DNA of 64,000 bases from Lachnospiraceae bacterium (lineage in GTDB: Bacteria > Bacillota > Clostridia > Lachnospirales > Lachnospiraceae), in the NCBI GenBank assembly GCA_910575565.1, contig CAJTFL010000005.1:186001-250000 (forward strand), given 5' to 3'. Below, piece after piece: positions 16,624 through 24,888 of this stretch (the stretch's first letter is position 1; every line of letters begins with the position of its first letter). The position numbers were made by a program, and so were the translations under genes. Under the pieces are notes generated by a model that saw nothing but the letters and a program-made list of their open reading frames with translations, made no database searches and was not told the DNA's origin.

Positions 16624-16903
16624 ATTCCATTGGAAATGGTTATCAATACTTGTCAATATCCTTTAGCGGTATCTGCCTGGCGGCTGTAAAGCAGGCATTT
16701 GATGGATCCCAGATGGATTCTTGGATTCCTGGGGAAATAAGTGCTTTTAGGGAAAGAAAATTGATGCTATAATGGAAGGAGCGATAGTGGAAGAAGCAAA
16801 GCGCAGATTAATTAATGGGCATTCCCAAAAATCCATTGCAGATGTGGAAAAATGGAAATATGGATAAAATTTGGGGCGTTCCAAATGTATTCAGGAGGGA
16901 AAA
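16624..16903 (+). other. Intergenic region before punA
   Basis: No gene seen. A TATAAT at 16768-16773 could be a -10 box, but no good -35 hexamer lies 16-18 bp upstream. Confidence 0.35.
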
Positions 16904-17737
16904 ATGGAGAAGAATTTGGTGTACGAGAAATTAAACCGGTGTTATGAAAGCATGAAAAACAAGCTGCCCTTTAAACCCCAGGTTGCCTTGATTCTTGGTT
17001 CGGGTTTGGGCAATTACGCGGAGCGTTTTCAGGAAGAGGGGGTGATCGATTACCGGGAGATAGAAGGGTTTCCCGTCTCTACTGTCCCGGGCCATAAGGG
17101 GCGGTTTATCTTTGCCCATGTGGAAGGAACCCCGGTGGTGATGATGCAGGGACGGGTGCATTATTATGAGGGCTATCCTATGTCGGATGTGGTGCTTCCT
17201 GTGCGGCTGATGCGGAAAATGGGCGCTAAGGTGCTGTTTTTGACCAATGCGGCAGGGGGCGTTAACTTTGACTTCGCGCCGGGGGATTTTATGCTGATCC
17301 GGGATCAGATTGCGTCCTTTGTGCCGTCCCCGCTTCTTGGGCCCAACGTGGAGGAATGGGGAGCGCGCTTTCCGGATATGAGCCATATTTATGATGAGGA
17401 TCTCCAGGAAATTATCCGCAGCAGTGCTTCCCAGATGGGGCTAAAGCTTCAGGAGGGCGTATATCTGCAGCTGACAGGACCAGCATATGAAAGTCCTGCG
17501 GAGATCCGGATGTGCCGCGCATTAGGGGCGGATGCAGTAGGCATGAGCACGGCCTGCGAGGCGGTGGCCGCCAATCATATGGGATATAAGATCTGCGGGA
17601 TTTCCTGCATTTCCAATTTAGCCAGCGGCATGACCCAGCAGCCCTTAAGCCATAAGGAGGTACAGGAGACTGCCGATAGGATGGCTGTGCAGTTTGAGGA
17701 GCTGGTGACGCGCTCCATTGGGAAAATGAAGGAATAA
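16904..17737 (+). CDS. punA: Purine-nucleoside phosphorylase (inosine/guanosine type)
   Basis: A 277-aa enzyme that splits inosine or guanosine with phosphate into base plus ribose-1-phosphate for purine salvage. AGGAGGG precedes the ATG by 5 nt; a TTG at 16871 is rejected. Family motifs in order: ILGSGLGNYAERF (phosphate loop), GHKGRFIFAHVEG, MMQGRVHYYEGYPM, FLTNAAGGVN, GPAYESPAEIRM, and VGMSTACEAVAANHMG followed by ISCISNLASG. This is the trimeric, high-molecular-specificity class (PNP-I). Length is standard. It appears monocistronic. Confidence 0.93.
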   Translation: MEKNLVYEKLNRCYESMKNKLPFKPQVALILGSGLGNYAERFQEEGVIDYREIEGFPVSTVPGHKGRFIFAHVEGTPVVMMQGRVHYYEGYPMSDVVLPVRLMRKMGAKVLFLTNAAGGVNFDFAPGDFMLIRDQIASFVPSPLLGPNVEEWGARFPDMSHIYDEDLQEIIRSSASQMGLKLQEGVYLQLTGPAYESPAEIRMCRALGADAVGMSTACEAVAANHMGYKICGISCISNLASGMTQQPLSHKEVQETADRMAVQFEELVTRSIGKMKE

Positions 17738-17956
17738 TACCAAATTTTTTCGCAGAACCTAACATTAAATTAATAAAGATGCGTGGGAATTCTTAAACTT
17801 TTTCCGGTACAATATCCTTAGGCTTAGTGTTACGGTGAGTTTCGCAGACGTGTAAATGCGCGGGCAGCAAGTACGCGGATAGCAAATGCGGTTTACTCGA
17901 GAATTAACGCAATGCCGCACTAGGCCAAAAATCAATGGTAAGGAGTGTTGTATCGT

Positions 17957-18838
17957 ATGAAGAGAAGTTATCTGATAGCAGCAGCAGTCTGCCTGGCTCT
18001 GGGCCTGGGAGCCTGTTCACGGAATTCGGGCCAGGATGCCGGAGCCGGGGAAAGCTCTGCCGTGGCAGAGAGCCAGTCCGAGGAAAAAGAAACGCCATCT
18101 GCCAAGGCTGCGGATCAGGCGGGGAAAGAGACAGGCGAGTCAGAAACCAAAACGGAAGAAGCCACCACGGAGGAAGCAAAGGAACAGGCGATTACTGGCC
18201 GGGTGGAAGGAATAGAGAAGGAAGTTGTCACCATAAACGGCCAGGATGGCCTGGAATATCAGATTGATTTAAGCGCTGCGGAAACCAGGAGCAGCCTGGA
18301 GATAGGGGAAGGCGACGAGATTCAGGTGGTTTTTCTCGATGGAAAAGAGAAGGTCAAGAAAGCGCAGTCCTATGAGATTATCTCGTCTGTTGCACTGGAG
18401 GGGGACTTGGATCCGGTGATTGCAGGCGTAATCAAAGAAGTCTCCGGCAGTGTGCTGACCATAGAAACTGCCGGAGGGAAAACCCATAAGTTTTCCACGG
18501 AGATAGCCCAGACGGTAACGGGAGAAAAGGGGCTGGCTTCCGGGGAAAATGTAGAGGTTACGTATCTGGGAAAGCTGGATGAGGAGATTGCCATCCGGGT
18601 GATCACCGAGGAGGGCTCCGGGGATGTAGACGCTACCTACAGCGCCATATCCGGCACGCTCCTTGCGGCTTCCGACCAGGCTGTAGTGATCCAGGCTGCA
18701 AATGGCCGCCAGTTTACCTTTGCCGTGGGCGAGAATATCGACGCCATGGATTATGAGATCGGGGAGCTGGTGGAAGTCACCTATGAAGGAAGCTTGACCA
18801 AAGAAAATGCAGTGGCGGAAGGCATTGACTACCAGTAA
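17957..18838 (+). CDS. Lipoprotein with three tandem beta domains
   Basis: A 293-aa protein. The ATG at 17957 follows AAGGAGTG. Residues 1-22 are a lipoprotein signal ending in the lipobox LGLGAC, so Cys would be lipidated and the protein held on the outer face of the membrane. Residues 25-75 are an acidic, Glu/Ser/Ala-rich linker. The rest is three repeats of about 70 residues (starting AITGRVEGIEKEVVTING, AGVIKEVSGSVLTIETAGG and YSAISGTLLAASDQAVVIQA), each ending with VxxxYxG, suggesting small OB- or SH3-like barrels. No named family is recognised. No ligand is evident. Confidence 0.75.
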   Translation: MKRSYLIAAAVCLALGLGACSRNSGQDAGAGESSAVAESQSEEKETPSAKAADQAGKETGESETKTEEATTEEAKEQAITGRVEGIEKEVVTINGQDGLEYQIDLSAAETRSSLEIGEGDEIQVVFLDGKEKVKKAQSYEIISSVALEGDLDPVIAGVIKEVSGSVLTIETAGGKTHKFSTEIAQTVTGEKGLASGENVEVTYLGKLDEEIAIRVITEEGSGDVDATYSAISGTLLAASDQAVVIQAANGRQFTFAVGENIDAMDYEIGELVEVTYEGSLTKENAVAEGIDYQ

Positions 18839-18980
18839 AACTGCCAGCAAAGTTTAATTGGGCATAAGGCATAAAAATAATTGGGCACGAATCGAGTAGG
18901 GGAAGTTTTTCTCCCTACTCGCCGCGCGCCCCATGTGCCGCTTCTGCGGCATACTTCCTCTACATGGGGCTGCGCATAAA

Positions 18981-19010
18981 AAAGGAACTCTCCGTTTGGA
19001 GAGTTCCTTT
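18981..19010 (+). terminator. Terminator after the lipoprotein gene
   Basis: A perfect 13-bp stem, AAAGGAACTCTCC (18981-18993) with GGAGAGTTCCTTT (18998-19010), and a GTTT loop. A-rich and T-rich ends make it usable in both directions. Confidence 0.8.
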
Positions 19011-19208
19011 ATGTTAGAAAAAGGGAGGAGAGCTGATTATTGCTAATCAGCCCGAGTATTATGAAAAAAATCTTGTAAGCTTGTTAGTAACAAATGGCTT
19101 TGTTTACTATGGTTAAAGTATATCGGGAAATCATGAAGAAATCATGTTCCGTGTGTAAAAGAATTTTGAAAGTTCTTTGAACAAAATATGAACGGTTTTG
19201 CCGTGAGT

Positions 19209-19305
19209 GATAAGATAGCTTATCCAGAATTGCGGAGCAATTATGGATAAAAGGCGCGTCTATTGCGCCATAAATCTAATGACAGGATTCGCGTAGCGAT
19301 TCCTG
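19209..19305. other. Array of four adjacent hairpins, possible structured RNA
   Basis: GATAAG/CTTATC (19209-19224) competes with a longer stem TTATCCAGAATTGC/GCAATTATGGATAA (19220-19250); then GGCGC/GCGCC (19253-19269) and a CAGGAttCGC/GCGatTCCTG stem (19283-19305). No gene overlaps it. The function is unknown. Confidence 0.4.
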
Positions 19306-19338
19306 GAATGTATTTAAAGAGACGTTATCATTTGATTT

Positions 19339-19512
19339 GAAATGGAAACGGGTGATTAAAGCGGAACTGTACCTGAAAGCGGAAAAGTGCTGGTGGCGAA
19401 AGCAGAATATCCGGTAATGACAGGAGGAAAGCGTTATCTGGCAGTTGTTTCTGCGGAAGTTTATCCTAACCGAATGGGGATTTCTGGATGAACAGGAGTG
19501 GGAAGACAGGAT
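19339..19512 (+). pseudogene. Decayed remnant of a ppiB-acetyltransferase pair
   Basis: Three short pieces match, in order, the intact pair at 21469-22904. First, GAAATGGAAA...GTGATTAAAGCGGAA matches the 5' end of ppiB. Then GGAAAAGTGCTGGTGGCGAAAGC matches the ppiB stop/acetyltransferase start junction (with one substitution turning ATG to GTG), followed by GGTAATGACAG and GTTGTTTCTG. Last, TCTGGATGAACAGGA matches the acetyltransferase at about 22280. Most of ppiB and part of the second gene are deleted. It is not translatable. Its 3' part is overlapped by the tail of the minus-strand gene. Confidence 0.75.
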
Positions 19513-21235
19513 TTGTAAATCGCACTTTCTCCAATCAATACTTCCTTACCCTTGAAAGCAACTCCATACTTTCGTATTTTTTCTTTTAAAATCCCTTTTG
19601 CGGTCAATACGGCTTCATAGTTTTTCTCTTCAATCTGCTGTAATGCCTTTTCTACAGATTCTTCCAGATCCTTTTCCTTCTTCGGCTGAAAAACTTTAAA
19701 CTCCATTAGAATTGCATCATCCTTCTCTGGATATAGAGGCTCAAGCATTACATCATACCGCCCGAACCCACTTTCCCGGTTTGATGTGAGTGCGTACTGA
19801 TCCGCCAATTCCACCATCAGCCCCAGGACAAATCCATGGTAAAACCGTTCCGGTTCCTCGCCGGAAGGATTTTTTCCCGTGTCAAAATAGCTGAAAGTTG
19901 AAAGGGCTACCCGGTTTATATAGGCATTCATCGCTTCCAGATCATTGGCTATAAGCGCTTTGATAAACGCGTTGTAGTTCCCCTCGCTTCTGGCAAACCA
20001 GTCTACGATCATATCTTCAAACATCAGATGGACTTCTCGGTTAGTGGGCGCCATTGTATAGTACCATCGCCCGCTTTTTTCCTGGTATTCCTTTTTTAAA
20101 ACTTTCAGATATCCGCTGGTTAGCAAAAGACTCCAGATCGCATTATGCTTATCCTGTAATTGGTGATAAACAATCTGTTCATCAATCTCCATGCACAATG
20201 TTTTTCCCGAGAGCAAATCTTCTACCAACTGTTTTATCTCCATAGTTCCTTCACGGATCAGTTTTCCAATCAGGCTGTTTGAACTGGAATTTACCCAATA
20301 CATCCCCGCTTGTTTATTATCCAAGTAATTAAGAATCGACCATGGGTTATACATATCCCTCCTGTTTCCGAAAATAAATCCGTCATACCAGTTTTTTACT
20401 TCCTGTTTTTTCTCCGATAATCCGTACTCATCCAATGCGGCAAAAACTTCATCTTCGGTAAATCCAAAACAGTCTTCATATTTTTCTGAAGTTATCGTAA
20501 TCACCTTTAAATTATTCAAATCCGAAAAAATAGACTCTTTGCTAACCCTGGTAATGCCCGATAAAGCGGGGCACACTGTACCCGTCAGCATTGCCCGTTC
20601 CAGATAAGGATTGGTTTTAAAGGTTGAATTGAACATATTTCGGATAAACGATACCACTTCATCCCAATAATCATTTACATAGGCCTCCTGCATAGGGGTA
20701 TCGTATTCGTCCAGTAAAATAATCACTTTTTTTTGATAGTGGCGGGATAAATAAAGGGATAATTGATGAATCGCCATGGTTGCTGTCGTTTCATCCATGT
20801 TGACATCAACAGATTCGAAAAATTGCTTTTCCTTATCATCCAGAGCCCCGTCTTGCAAAAGAAATCGATGAGCAGAATACAGATTTGTCAGTATTTGGTT
20901 AATTCTGCGCATCGTTGCCGGATAAGTCCTTTCCTTTATTGTGGCAAAGGATAAGCTAATTACCGGATAGGTTCCCTGAAGGTCTCGGTACGTTTCATCT
21001 TTCCAGATTGCAAGTCCCTGGAATAAATCCTCGCGTCCTGCATACCAAAGGGAAAAAATTTTTCCAGCATACTTAAATTTAATGTTTTCCCAAACCTTCT
21101 GGGGCGGGTGACTAAGGTTACTTCATCCTCATTTTCCCACCATTCCCGGATAAACGCTGTCTTATCCACATAAAATAAATTTTTTTTCCTTATTTTTTCA
21201 AAATCCTGATAACCAATCGCAACCGTCTTTGCCAT
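19461..21235 (-). pseudogene. AAA-ATPase-like/PD-(D/E)XK protein, frameshifted
   Basis: The start is the ATG of MAKTVAIGYQDFEKIRKKN with AGAGGTG upstream. Frame one gives YVDKTAFIREWW and the P-loop-like TLVTRPRRFGKTLNLSML, then FF; the rest, from SLWYAGREDLFQGLA through LLDEYDTPMQEAY, FGFTEDEV and VKNWYDGFIFG to a C-terminal PD-(D/E)XK nuclease-like domain (GRYDVMLEPL and AILMEFKVF), lies in the next frame. One extra base in the six-A run at 21053-21058 (plus strand) restores a single ~590-aa protein. The family (AAA-ATPase_like plus PDDEXK) is widespread and often multicopy in Clostridia and Bacteroidetes; its role is unknown. The last ~17 codons read into the decayed remnant. It may be intact in reality if the homopolymer is miscalled. 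Confidence 0.8.
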
Positions 21236-21295
21236 GTCCACACCTCTTTCCGTGGCAGTGCCCTGCAAAATACCCGTTAAATTCTTCATAACCTT

Positions 21296-21324
21296 AGTAT
21301 AGCGAAAATGCCAGGAAAATACAA
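21296..21324 (-). promoter_or_regulatory. Promoter of the AAA/PD-(D/E)XK gene
   Basis: Minus strand: TTGTAT (21319-21324), 17 bp, TATACT (21296-21301). Confidence 0.6.
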
Positions 21325-21399
21325 ATTAATTTTGGAAATATTACACAGACTCAAAATACAGCATATCCTGCATAGGGATACTCGCGTTTAGGATTTAAC

Positions 21400-21428
21400 T
21401 TGATGTTTTCCATCCCCTATGGTAATAT
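21400..21428 (+). promoter_or_regulatory. Promoter of ppiB
   Basis: TTGATG at 21400-21405, 17 bp, TAATAT at 21423-21428, 41 nt before the ppiB start. Confidence 0.55.
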
Positions 21429-21468
21429 GTTCAGAGGACAGAACATAAGGAAATGAGGAGAAAATGAG

Positions 21469-21987
21469 ATGAAAAACCCAGTTGTAACAATCGAAATGGA
21501 AAGCGGGGACGTGATTAAAGCGGAATTATACCCGGAAGTAGCGCCGAATACGGTGAACAACTTTATCAGCCTGGTAAAGGGCGGCTTTTATGACGGCCTG
21601 ATTTTCCACCGGGTGATTTCCGGCTTTATGATCCAGGGCGGATGCCCGGACGGCACAGGCATGGGCGGCCCGGGATATTCCATCAAAGGGGAATTTAAGC
21701 AGAACGGCTTCCAAAACGATCTGCTCCATACGCCAGGAGTGCTTTCCATGGCAAGGGCCATGTCGCCGGATTCCGCAGGCTCCCAGTTTTTTATCATGCA
21801 TGAGACATCTCCCCATCTGGACGGGGCTTACGCGGGCTTCGGGCAGGTGATCGAGGGCATGGACGTGGTAAATAAAATTGCCGGTGTGCGCACGGATTTT
21901 GCCGACCGTCCCATGAAGCCCCAGAAGATGGTTAAGGTAACGGTGGACACCTTCGGGGAAACCTACCCGGAACCGGAAAAGTGCTGA
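21469..21987 (+). CDS. ppiB: Peptidyl-prolyl cis-trans isomerase, cyclophilin type
   Basis: A 172-aa cytosolic cyclophilin that speeds rotation of peptide bonds before proline. GAGGAGA precedes the ATG. Motifs: VAPNTVNNFISLVKGGFYDG, LIFHRVISGFMIQGGCPDG with the catalytic Arg, AGSQFFIM, and LDGAYAGFGQVIEGMDVV. Length is normal for bacterial PpiB. Its stop overlaps the start of the next gene (TGATG), so the two are coupled. A decayed partial copy of the same pair lies about 2 kb upstream. Confidence 0.93.
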   Translation: MKNPVVTIEMESGDVIKAELYPEVAPNTVNNFISLVKGGFYDGLIFHRVISGFMIQGGCPDGTGMGGPGYSIKGEFKQNGFQNDLLHTPGVLSMARAMSPDSAGSQFFIMHETSPHLDGAYAGFGQVIEGMDVVNKIAGVRTDFADRPMKPQKMVKVTVDTFGETYPEPEKC

Positions 21988-22904
21988 TGGCAAAAGCAGA
22001 ATATGAGGTAATGACAGAAGGAAAGCTTTATCCGGTAGTCGTTTCTGATGAGCAGGCGGTTCTTCTGGCAGCGAAAGCTGCCGGGAGAGCCGTCATTGGC
22101 GTGTACGATCCGGGCTGCCGGGAAAAAGCTCCTTTTGGCGTGCCTTACCTAATCGAGGAGGGCGCGGAGATTTCGGAAAGTTTCCTGGAACGGATTGTAC
22201 GGCGTCATTTAGGTCTGCCATGGATAATTGCCGAGACAGGGCGGCTGCTTTTGCGGGAGTTTACCTCAGGTGACTGGAAATATCTGGATGAACAGGAACG
22301 GAAAGATTTTGGCGGCCAGGCAGGATTTTTGGCATATGTAAGCCATCAGTATTCCTTTTATGAATATGGGATGTGGGCGGTAGTGGAGAAGGCAGGGCAG
22401 TCCATTATCGGGATGGCAGGGGTAAAAAATCTGGAAGGCACAAACGGAGGCAGATGTTGCCATGAGGAGACATCTTTTGCTCCTGGGGAAGAAGACAAAG
22501 CGGAGGATGGCGCAGGAGATAAAAGAGAGGACGGCGCAGGAGATAAAGCAGAGAACAGCGCAGGGGATAAAACAGAGGATGGTGTAGGAGATAAAGCAGA
22601 GAACAGCGCAGGAAATAAAGCAGGAGACGGCGCGGAAGATAGAGAGGAGGATGGATTTGGCGGGGAGGCGCTGGAGATTGGCTACCGGATTCACCGCCCC
22701 TTTCGCCGAAAGGGGTACGGGGAGGAAGCGGTAAAGGCTGTAGCCGATTATGCAAAAGAAAACATTGGCTGCCCCCTGTATGCCAGGATCCGGGAAGAAA
22801 ATACTCCTTCCCAGCAGTTGGCGATAAAAGCAGGCTTTACTGCCCTTCCAGGACAAAGCGGAGCCAGGATATGGCTGTATCGGTACGGCCAGAGCCGGAA
22901 ATGA
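21987..22904 (+). CDS. GNAT-type N-acetyltransferase with internal repeat insertion
   Basis: A 305-aa protein whose ATG overlaps the ppiB stop by one base. Residues 1-95 form an extra N-terminal domain (VVSDEQAVLLAAKAAGR, PYLIEEGAEISESFL). The GNAT fold starts near 97 (WIIAETGRLLLREF) and includes WAVVEKAGQSIIGMAGV, then LEIGYRIHRPFRRKGYGEEA with the acetyl-CoA loop, and ENTPSQQLAIKAGF. Between the two halves, residues about 165-226 are an acidic low-complexity insert of eight-residue units (GDKAEDGA type). The substrate is unknown. The last 68 nt overlap the convergent gene on the other strand. Confidence 0.8.
   Translation: MAKAEYEVMTEGKLYPVVVSDEQAVLLAAKAAGRAVIGVYDPGCREKAPFGVPYLIEEGAEISESFLERIVRRHLGLPWIIAETGRLLLREFTSGDWKYLDEQERKDFGGQAGFLAYVSHQYSFYEYGMWAVVEKAGQSIIGMAGVKNLEGTNGGRCCHEETSFAPGEEDKAEDGAGDKREDGAGDKAENSAGDKTEDGVGDKAENSAGNKAGDGAEDREEDGFGGEALEIGYRIHRPFRRKGYGEEAVKAVADYAKENIGCPLYARIREENTPSQQLAIKAGFTALPGQSGARIWLYRYGQSRK
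22484..22665 (+). repeat. 24-bp tandem repeat inside the acetyltransferase gene
   Basis: About seven units of 24 bp (for example GCAGAGAACAGCGCAGGAGA-like) encoding Gly-Asp-Lys-Ala-Glu-(Asp/Asn)-(Gly/Ser)-Ala. The unit length keeps the frame. Confidence 0.85.
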
Positions 22905-23523
22905 CGCCCACATAGCAGGGCGTGATGGATACCCCGGTTTCCGCCGGGAATGCGGTGGAGTTTAGGTCGATGGCACAGGGGATTTGGCGGCCTTCAGAAT
23001 CTGCGGCGTAGTAGACAAAGTCTTTGGCCAGCTGCCACAGATCATCCGGAAGGAATTCTTCCAGGTTAAAAAAGGCGTCCAGCCCCATATAATGGTCGAT
23101 GTTTAGCTGATCGGTAATCATCAGATCCAGATCCTGGCTTGCAACCAGGGCGGAAACCTTAGCCATGGAGGCGTATTCCAGCTCGGAGGTTCGCTGGCCG
23201 TGCTGCATCACCAGGGACGTTTCCGAGGAAATCAAATCTTTTTTCCCGTAGTTCATGTATTCTTTAAATTTTGTGTTAAAAGGCTCTAAGTCCACAGGCT
23301 CTGTGCTGGCGTTATTGATGACCACGTAGGACAGGCGGGTATCAAAGGTGGAGTGGTAGATCATGTTGATGATCAGGTAAATCACCAGCAGGACGCCAAG
23401 AGCCGCCAGCATATGGAGCTTGTAATATTCCCAGATATACCAAACCAGGTCATTTTTGGACATTTTTTTCATTTTTTCCCGTTCTTTACGGCTTTCGGTT
23501 TTTAATGTTTCCTTTAAAGACAT
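22837..23523 (-). CDS. Membrane-anchored extracytoplasmic protein
   Basis: A 228-aa protein. The start at MSLKETL is chosen over an ATG three codons upstream. A basic, cytosolic N-terminus (to about residue 30) precedes one TM helix (LAALGVLLVIYLIINMIY); the remaining ~165 residues face out. The outer part (DLDLMITDQLNIDHYMGL, FFNLEEFLPDDL, then AIDLNSTAF) has the flavour of a solute-binding-protein lobe, but no clear family is recognised. It is divergent from a YesL/DUF624 gene, whose family often accompanies sugar transporters. Its 3' end overlaps the acetyltransferase gene by 68 nt on the opposite strand. Confidence 0.65.
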   Translation of the reverse strand: MSLKETLKTESRKEREKMKKMSKNDLVWYIWEYYKLHMLAALGVLLVIYLIINMIYHSTFDTRLSYVVINNASTEPVDLEPFNTKFKEYMNYGKKDLISSETSLVMQHGQRTSELEYASMAKVSALVASQDLDLMITDQLNIDHYMGLDAFFNLEEFLPDDLWQLAKDFVYYAADSEGRQIPCAIDLNSTAFPAETGVSITPCYVGVISGSGRTDTAISWLRFVLEGQ

Positions 23524-23568
23524 AGCAAGCACCTCGTTTCATCAGCAAGCGTCAAAAGTTTCCAAAGG

Positions 23569-23598
23569 ATTGTATCACATATTCGGGGCAAGAGTCAA
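23569..23598 (-). promoter_or_regulatory. Promoter of the membrane-anchored protein gene
   Basis: Minus strand TTGACT (23593-23598), 18 bp, TACAAT (23569-23574). Confidence 0.6.
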
Positions 23599-23732
23599 CG
23601 ATTAGCGTATTTGTTACCTTTGCCTTGTTGCCTTGCCTGCTACCGTTTGGCTGGGCGAGACCGGGCACCTGCGGTCCATGCCATGTAATCTCTGGGCTTT
23701 TTTGTGAAACGTGCCGATCCCAGCGTTTTTGT

Positions 23733-23761
23733 TTGCTTTTTTTCGCAAAGTAGTCTATACT
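23733..23761 (+). promoter_or_regulatory. Promoter of the YesL-like gene
   Basis: TTGCTT at 23733-23738, 17 bp, TATACT at 23756-23761. Confidence 0.6.
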
Positions 23762-23849
23762 GTACTATAACTATTTTGCCGCTTCTTGTCAGGCAGTTTA
23801 CTTTTGGCACAGACATGATTATTTTGAACGAGAAAAGAGGTTGGAAGCT

Positions 23850-24641
23850 ATGTTTCAAGGCATTTTTAACTATGATAATCCGGTATGGCGCTTTGTGGGG
23901 AAATTAGGGGATCTGATTCTTTTGAATATCCTTTGGATTATCTGCAGTATTCCTATTTTTACCATCGGCGCATCCACCACGGCAGTTTATTACGTGACCT
24001 TAAAGCTGGTCAGGGATGATGACGGCTATACCATCAAGTCGTTTTTCCGATCCTTTAAGGAGAATTTCAAGCAGGCTACCGCTCTTTGGCTGATGTTTCT
24101 GGTGACGGGTTTGGTTCTGCTTTTCGATCTGCGCTTTGCTTTCCGGGTGCTTACCGGCAGCTCTATGATGCGCACCGTCTTTACGGCGGCCATCGGCGCA
24201 CTGACCCTTATCTGGCTGTTTATGTTTACGTATGCATTCCCTTTACAGAGCCGGTTTTATAATCCGGTTAAGCGGACGCTGTTTAATGCGCTGTTCATGT
24301 CCATCCGCCACTTCCCCTATACCTTGGGGATGCTGCTTATCGATGGGGCGCTGTTAATCATCAGCTATTTTTCCCTGTTTTTGGCTCCCCAGTTTAGCGT
24401 GCTGGCGCTTATGTTCGGGTTCCCTATGCTGGCGTTTATTAATTCTTATCTGTTTAACCGTGTGTTTAAGCGGTATATCCATCAGGAGGAGGAGCAAGGG
24501 GATGGCGGTGAGCTGAGGCCGATTTTGGAGGATGTAAGGATTGTTCGTCCTGCTAAAGAGCAGGCAGAGGGGAAGGCGGAAGGTTCTGGGGATCTGGGGA
24601 ATGAAGAGGAAGCGGAGGCGGATAAAGCTTCTGAGGATTAG
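23850..24641 (+). CDS. YesL-like (DUF624) membrane protein
   Basis: A 263-aa integral membrane protein with about five or six TM helices. MFQGIFNYDNPVWRFVGKLGDLILLN and IPIFTIGASTTAVYYVTLKL (the DUF624 signature; first string read as MFQGIFNYDNPVWRF then VGKLGDLILLN) are diagnostic. The ATG at 23850 follows AGAGG. YesL-type proteins often sit beside carbohydrate ABC transporters, but their activity is not established. The last ~50 residues are acidic and low complexity, longer than usual for the family. The gene is divergent from a single-TM extracytoplasmic protein. Confidence 0.85.
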   Translation: MFQGIFNYDNPVWRFVGKLGDLILLNILWIICSIPIFTIGASTTAVYYVTLKLVRDDDGYTIKSFFRSFKENFKQATALWLMFLVTGLVLLFDLRFAFRVLTGSSMMRTVFTAAIGALTLIWLFMFTYAFPLQSRFYNPVKRTLFNALFMSIRHFPYTLGMLLIDGALLIISYFSLFLAPQFSVLALMFGFPMLAFINSYLFNRVFKRYIHQEEEQGDGGELRPILEDVRIVRPAKEQAEGKAEGSGDLGNEEEAEADKASED

Positions 24642-24654
24642 CATTTTTCAAACT

Positions 24655-24724
24655 CGCTCTAGTACTGCGTTGCGTAAATAACGGTGCATATTCACCATTA
24701 TTTACGCAACGCAGTACTAGAGCG
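24655..24724. repeat. 27-bp perfect inverted repeat
   Basis: Arms at 24655-24681 and 24698-24724 are perfectly complementary with a 16-nt loop. The left arm begins CGCTCTAGTACTGCG. No T-run follows either side, so it is not a typical terminator; it could form a cruciform, be a mobile-element footprint or process mRNA. Confidence 0.85.
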
Positions 24725-24743
24725 GAGAGCGCAGCATACAGAA

Positions 24744-24799
24744 GGGCTGCCGCATTAAGAGAATGTGAACGATCATTCGTTAATGCGGCAGTCCTTTTT
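24744..24799 (+). terminator. Terminator after the YesL-like gene
   Basis: GGGCTGCCGCATTAA (24744-24758) pairs with TTAATGCGGCAGTCC (24780-24794), followed by TTTTT. Confidence 0.85.
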
Positions 24800-24834
24800 G
24801 CTGCAGAAAAAAAGGAGTGTATCCATAAAAATAC

Positions 24835-24863
24835 TTGATATTTTCATCAATCAGTCGTATACT
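24835..24863 (+). promoter_or_regulatory. Promoter of the ispE-gntR operon
   Basis: TTGATA at 24835-24840, 17 bp, TATACT at 24858-24863. The start codon of ispE is about 150 nt downstream. Confidence 0.7.
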
Positions 24864-24878
24864 TACCATATAAGAATA

Positions 24879-24888
24879 TTGTATACAA
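24879..24888. promoter_or_regulatory. Candidate GntR operator
   Basis: The 10-bp palindrome TTGTATACAA lies just after the predicted transcription start; a second GTATAC overlaps the -10 box. FCD-type GntR regulators commonly bind TGTATACA-like palindromes, and one is encoded in this operon. Confidence 0.4.

Larger units (their letters stand above)
18839..19338. other. Intergenic region with stacked hairpins
   Basis: No gene is visible. It contains an inverted repeat CGAGTAGGGG/CTCCCTACTCG (about 18893-18921), a second pair CCCCATGT/ACATGGGG (about 18931-18969), a terminator (18981-19010) and a hairpin array (19209-19305). Confidence 0.6.
23524..23849. other. Divergent promoter region
   Basis: No gene is supported in this 326-nt stretch; it carries a promoter on each strand (23569-23598 minus, 23733-23761 plus). 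Confidence 0.6.
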
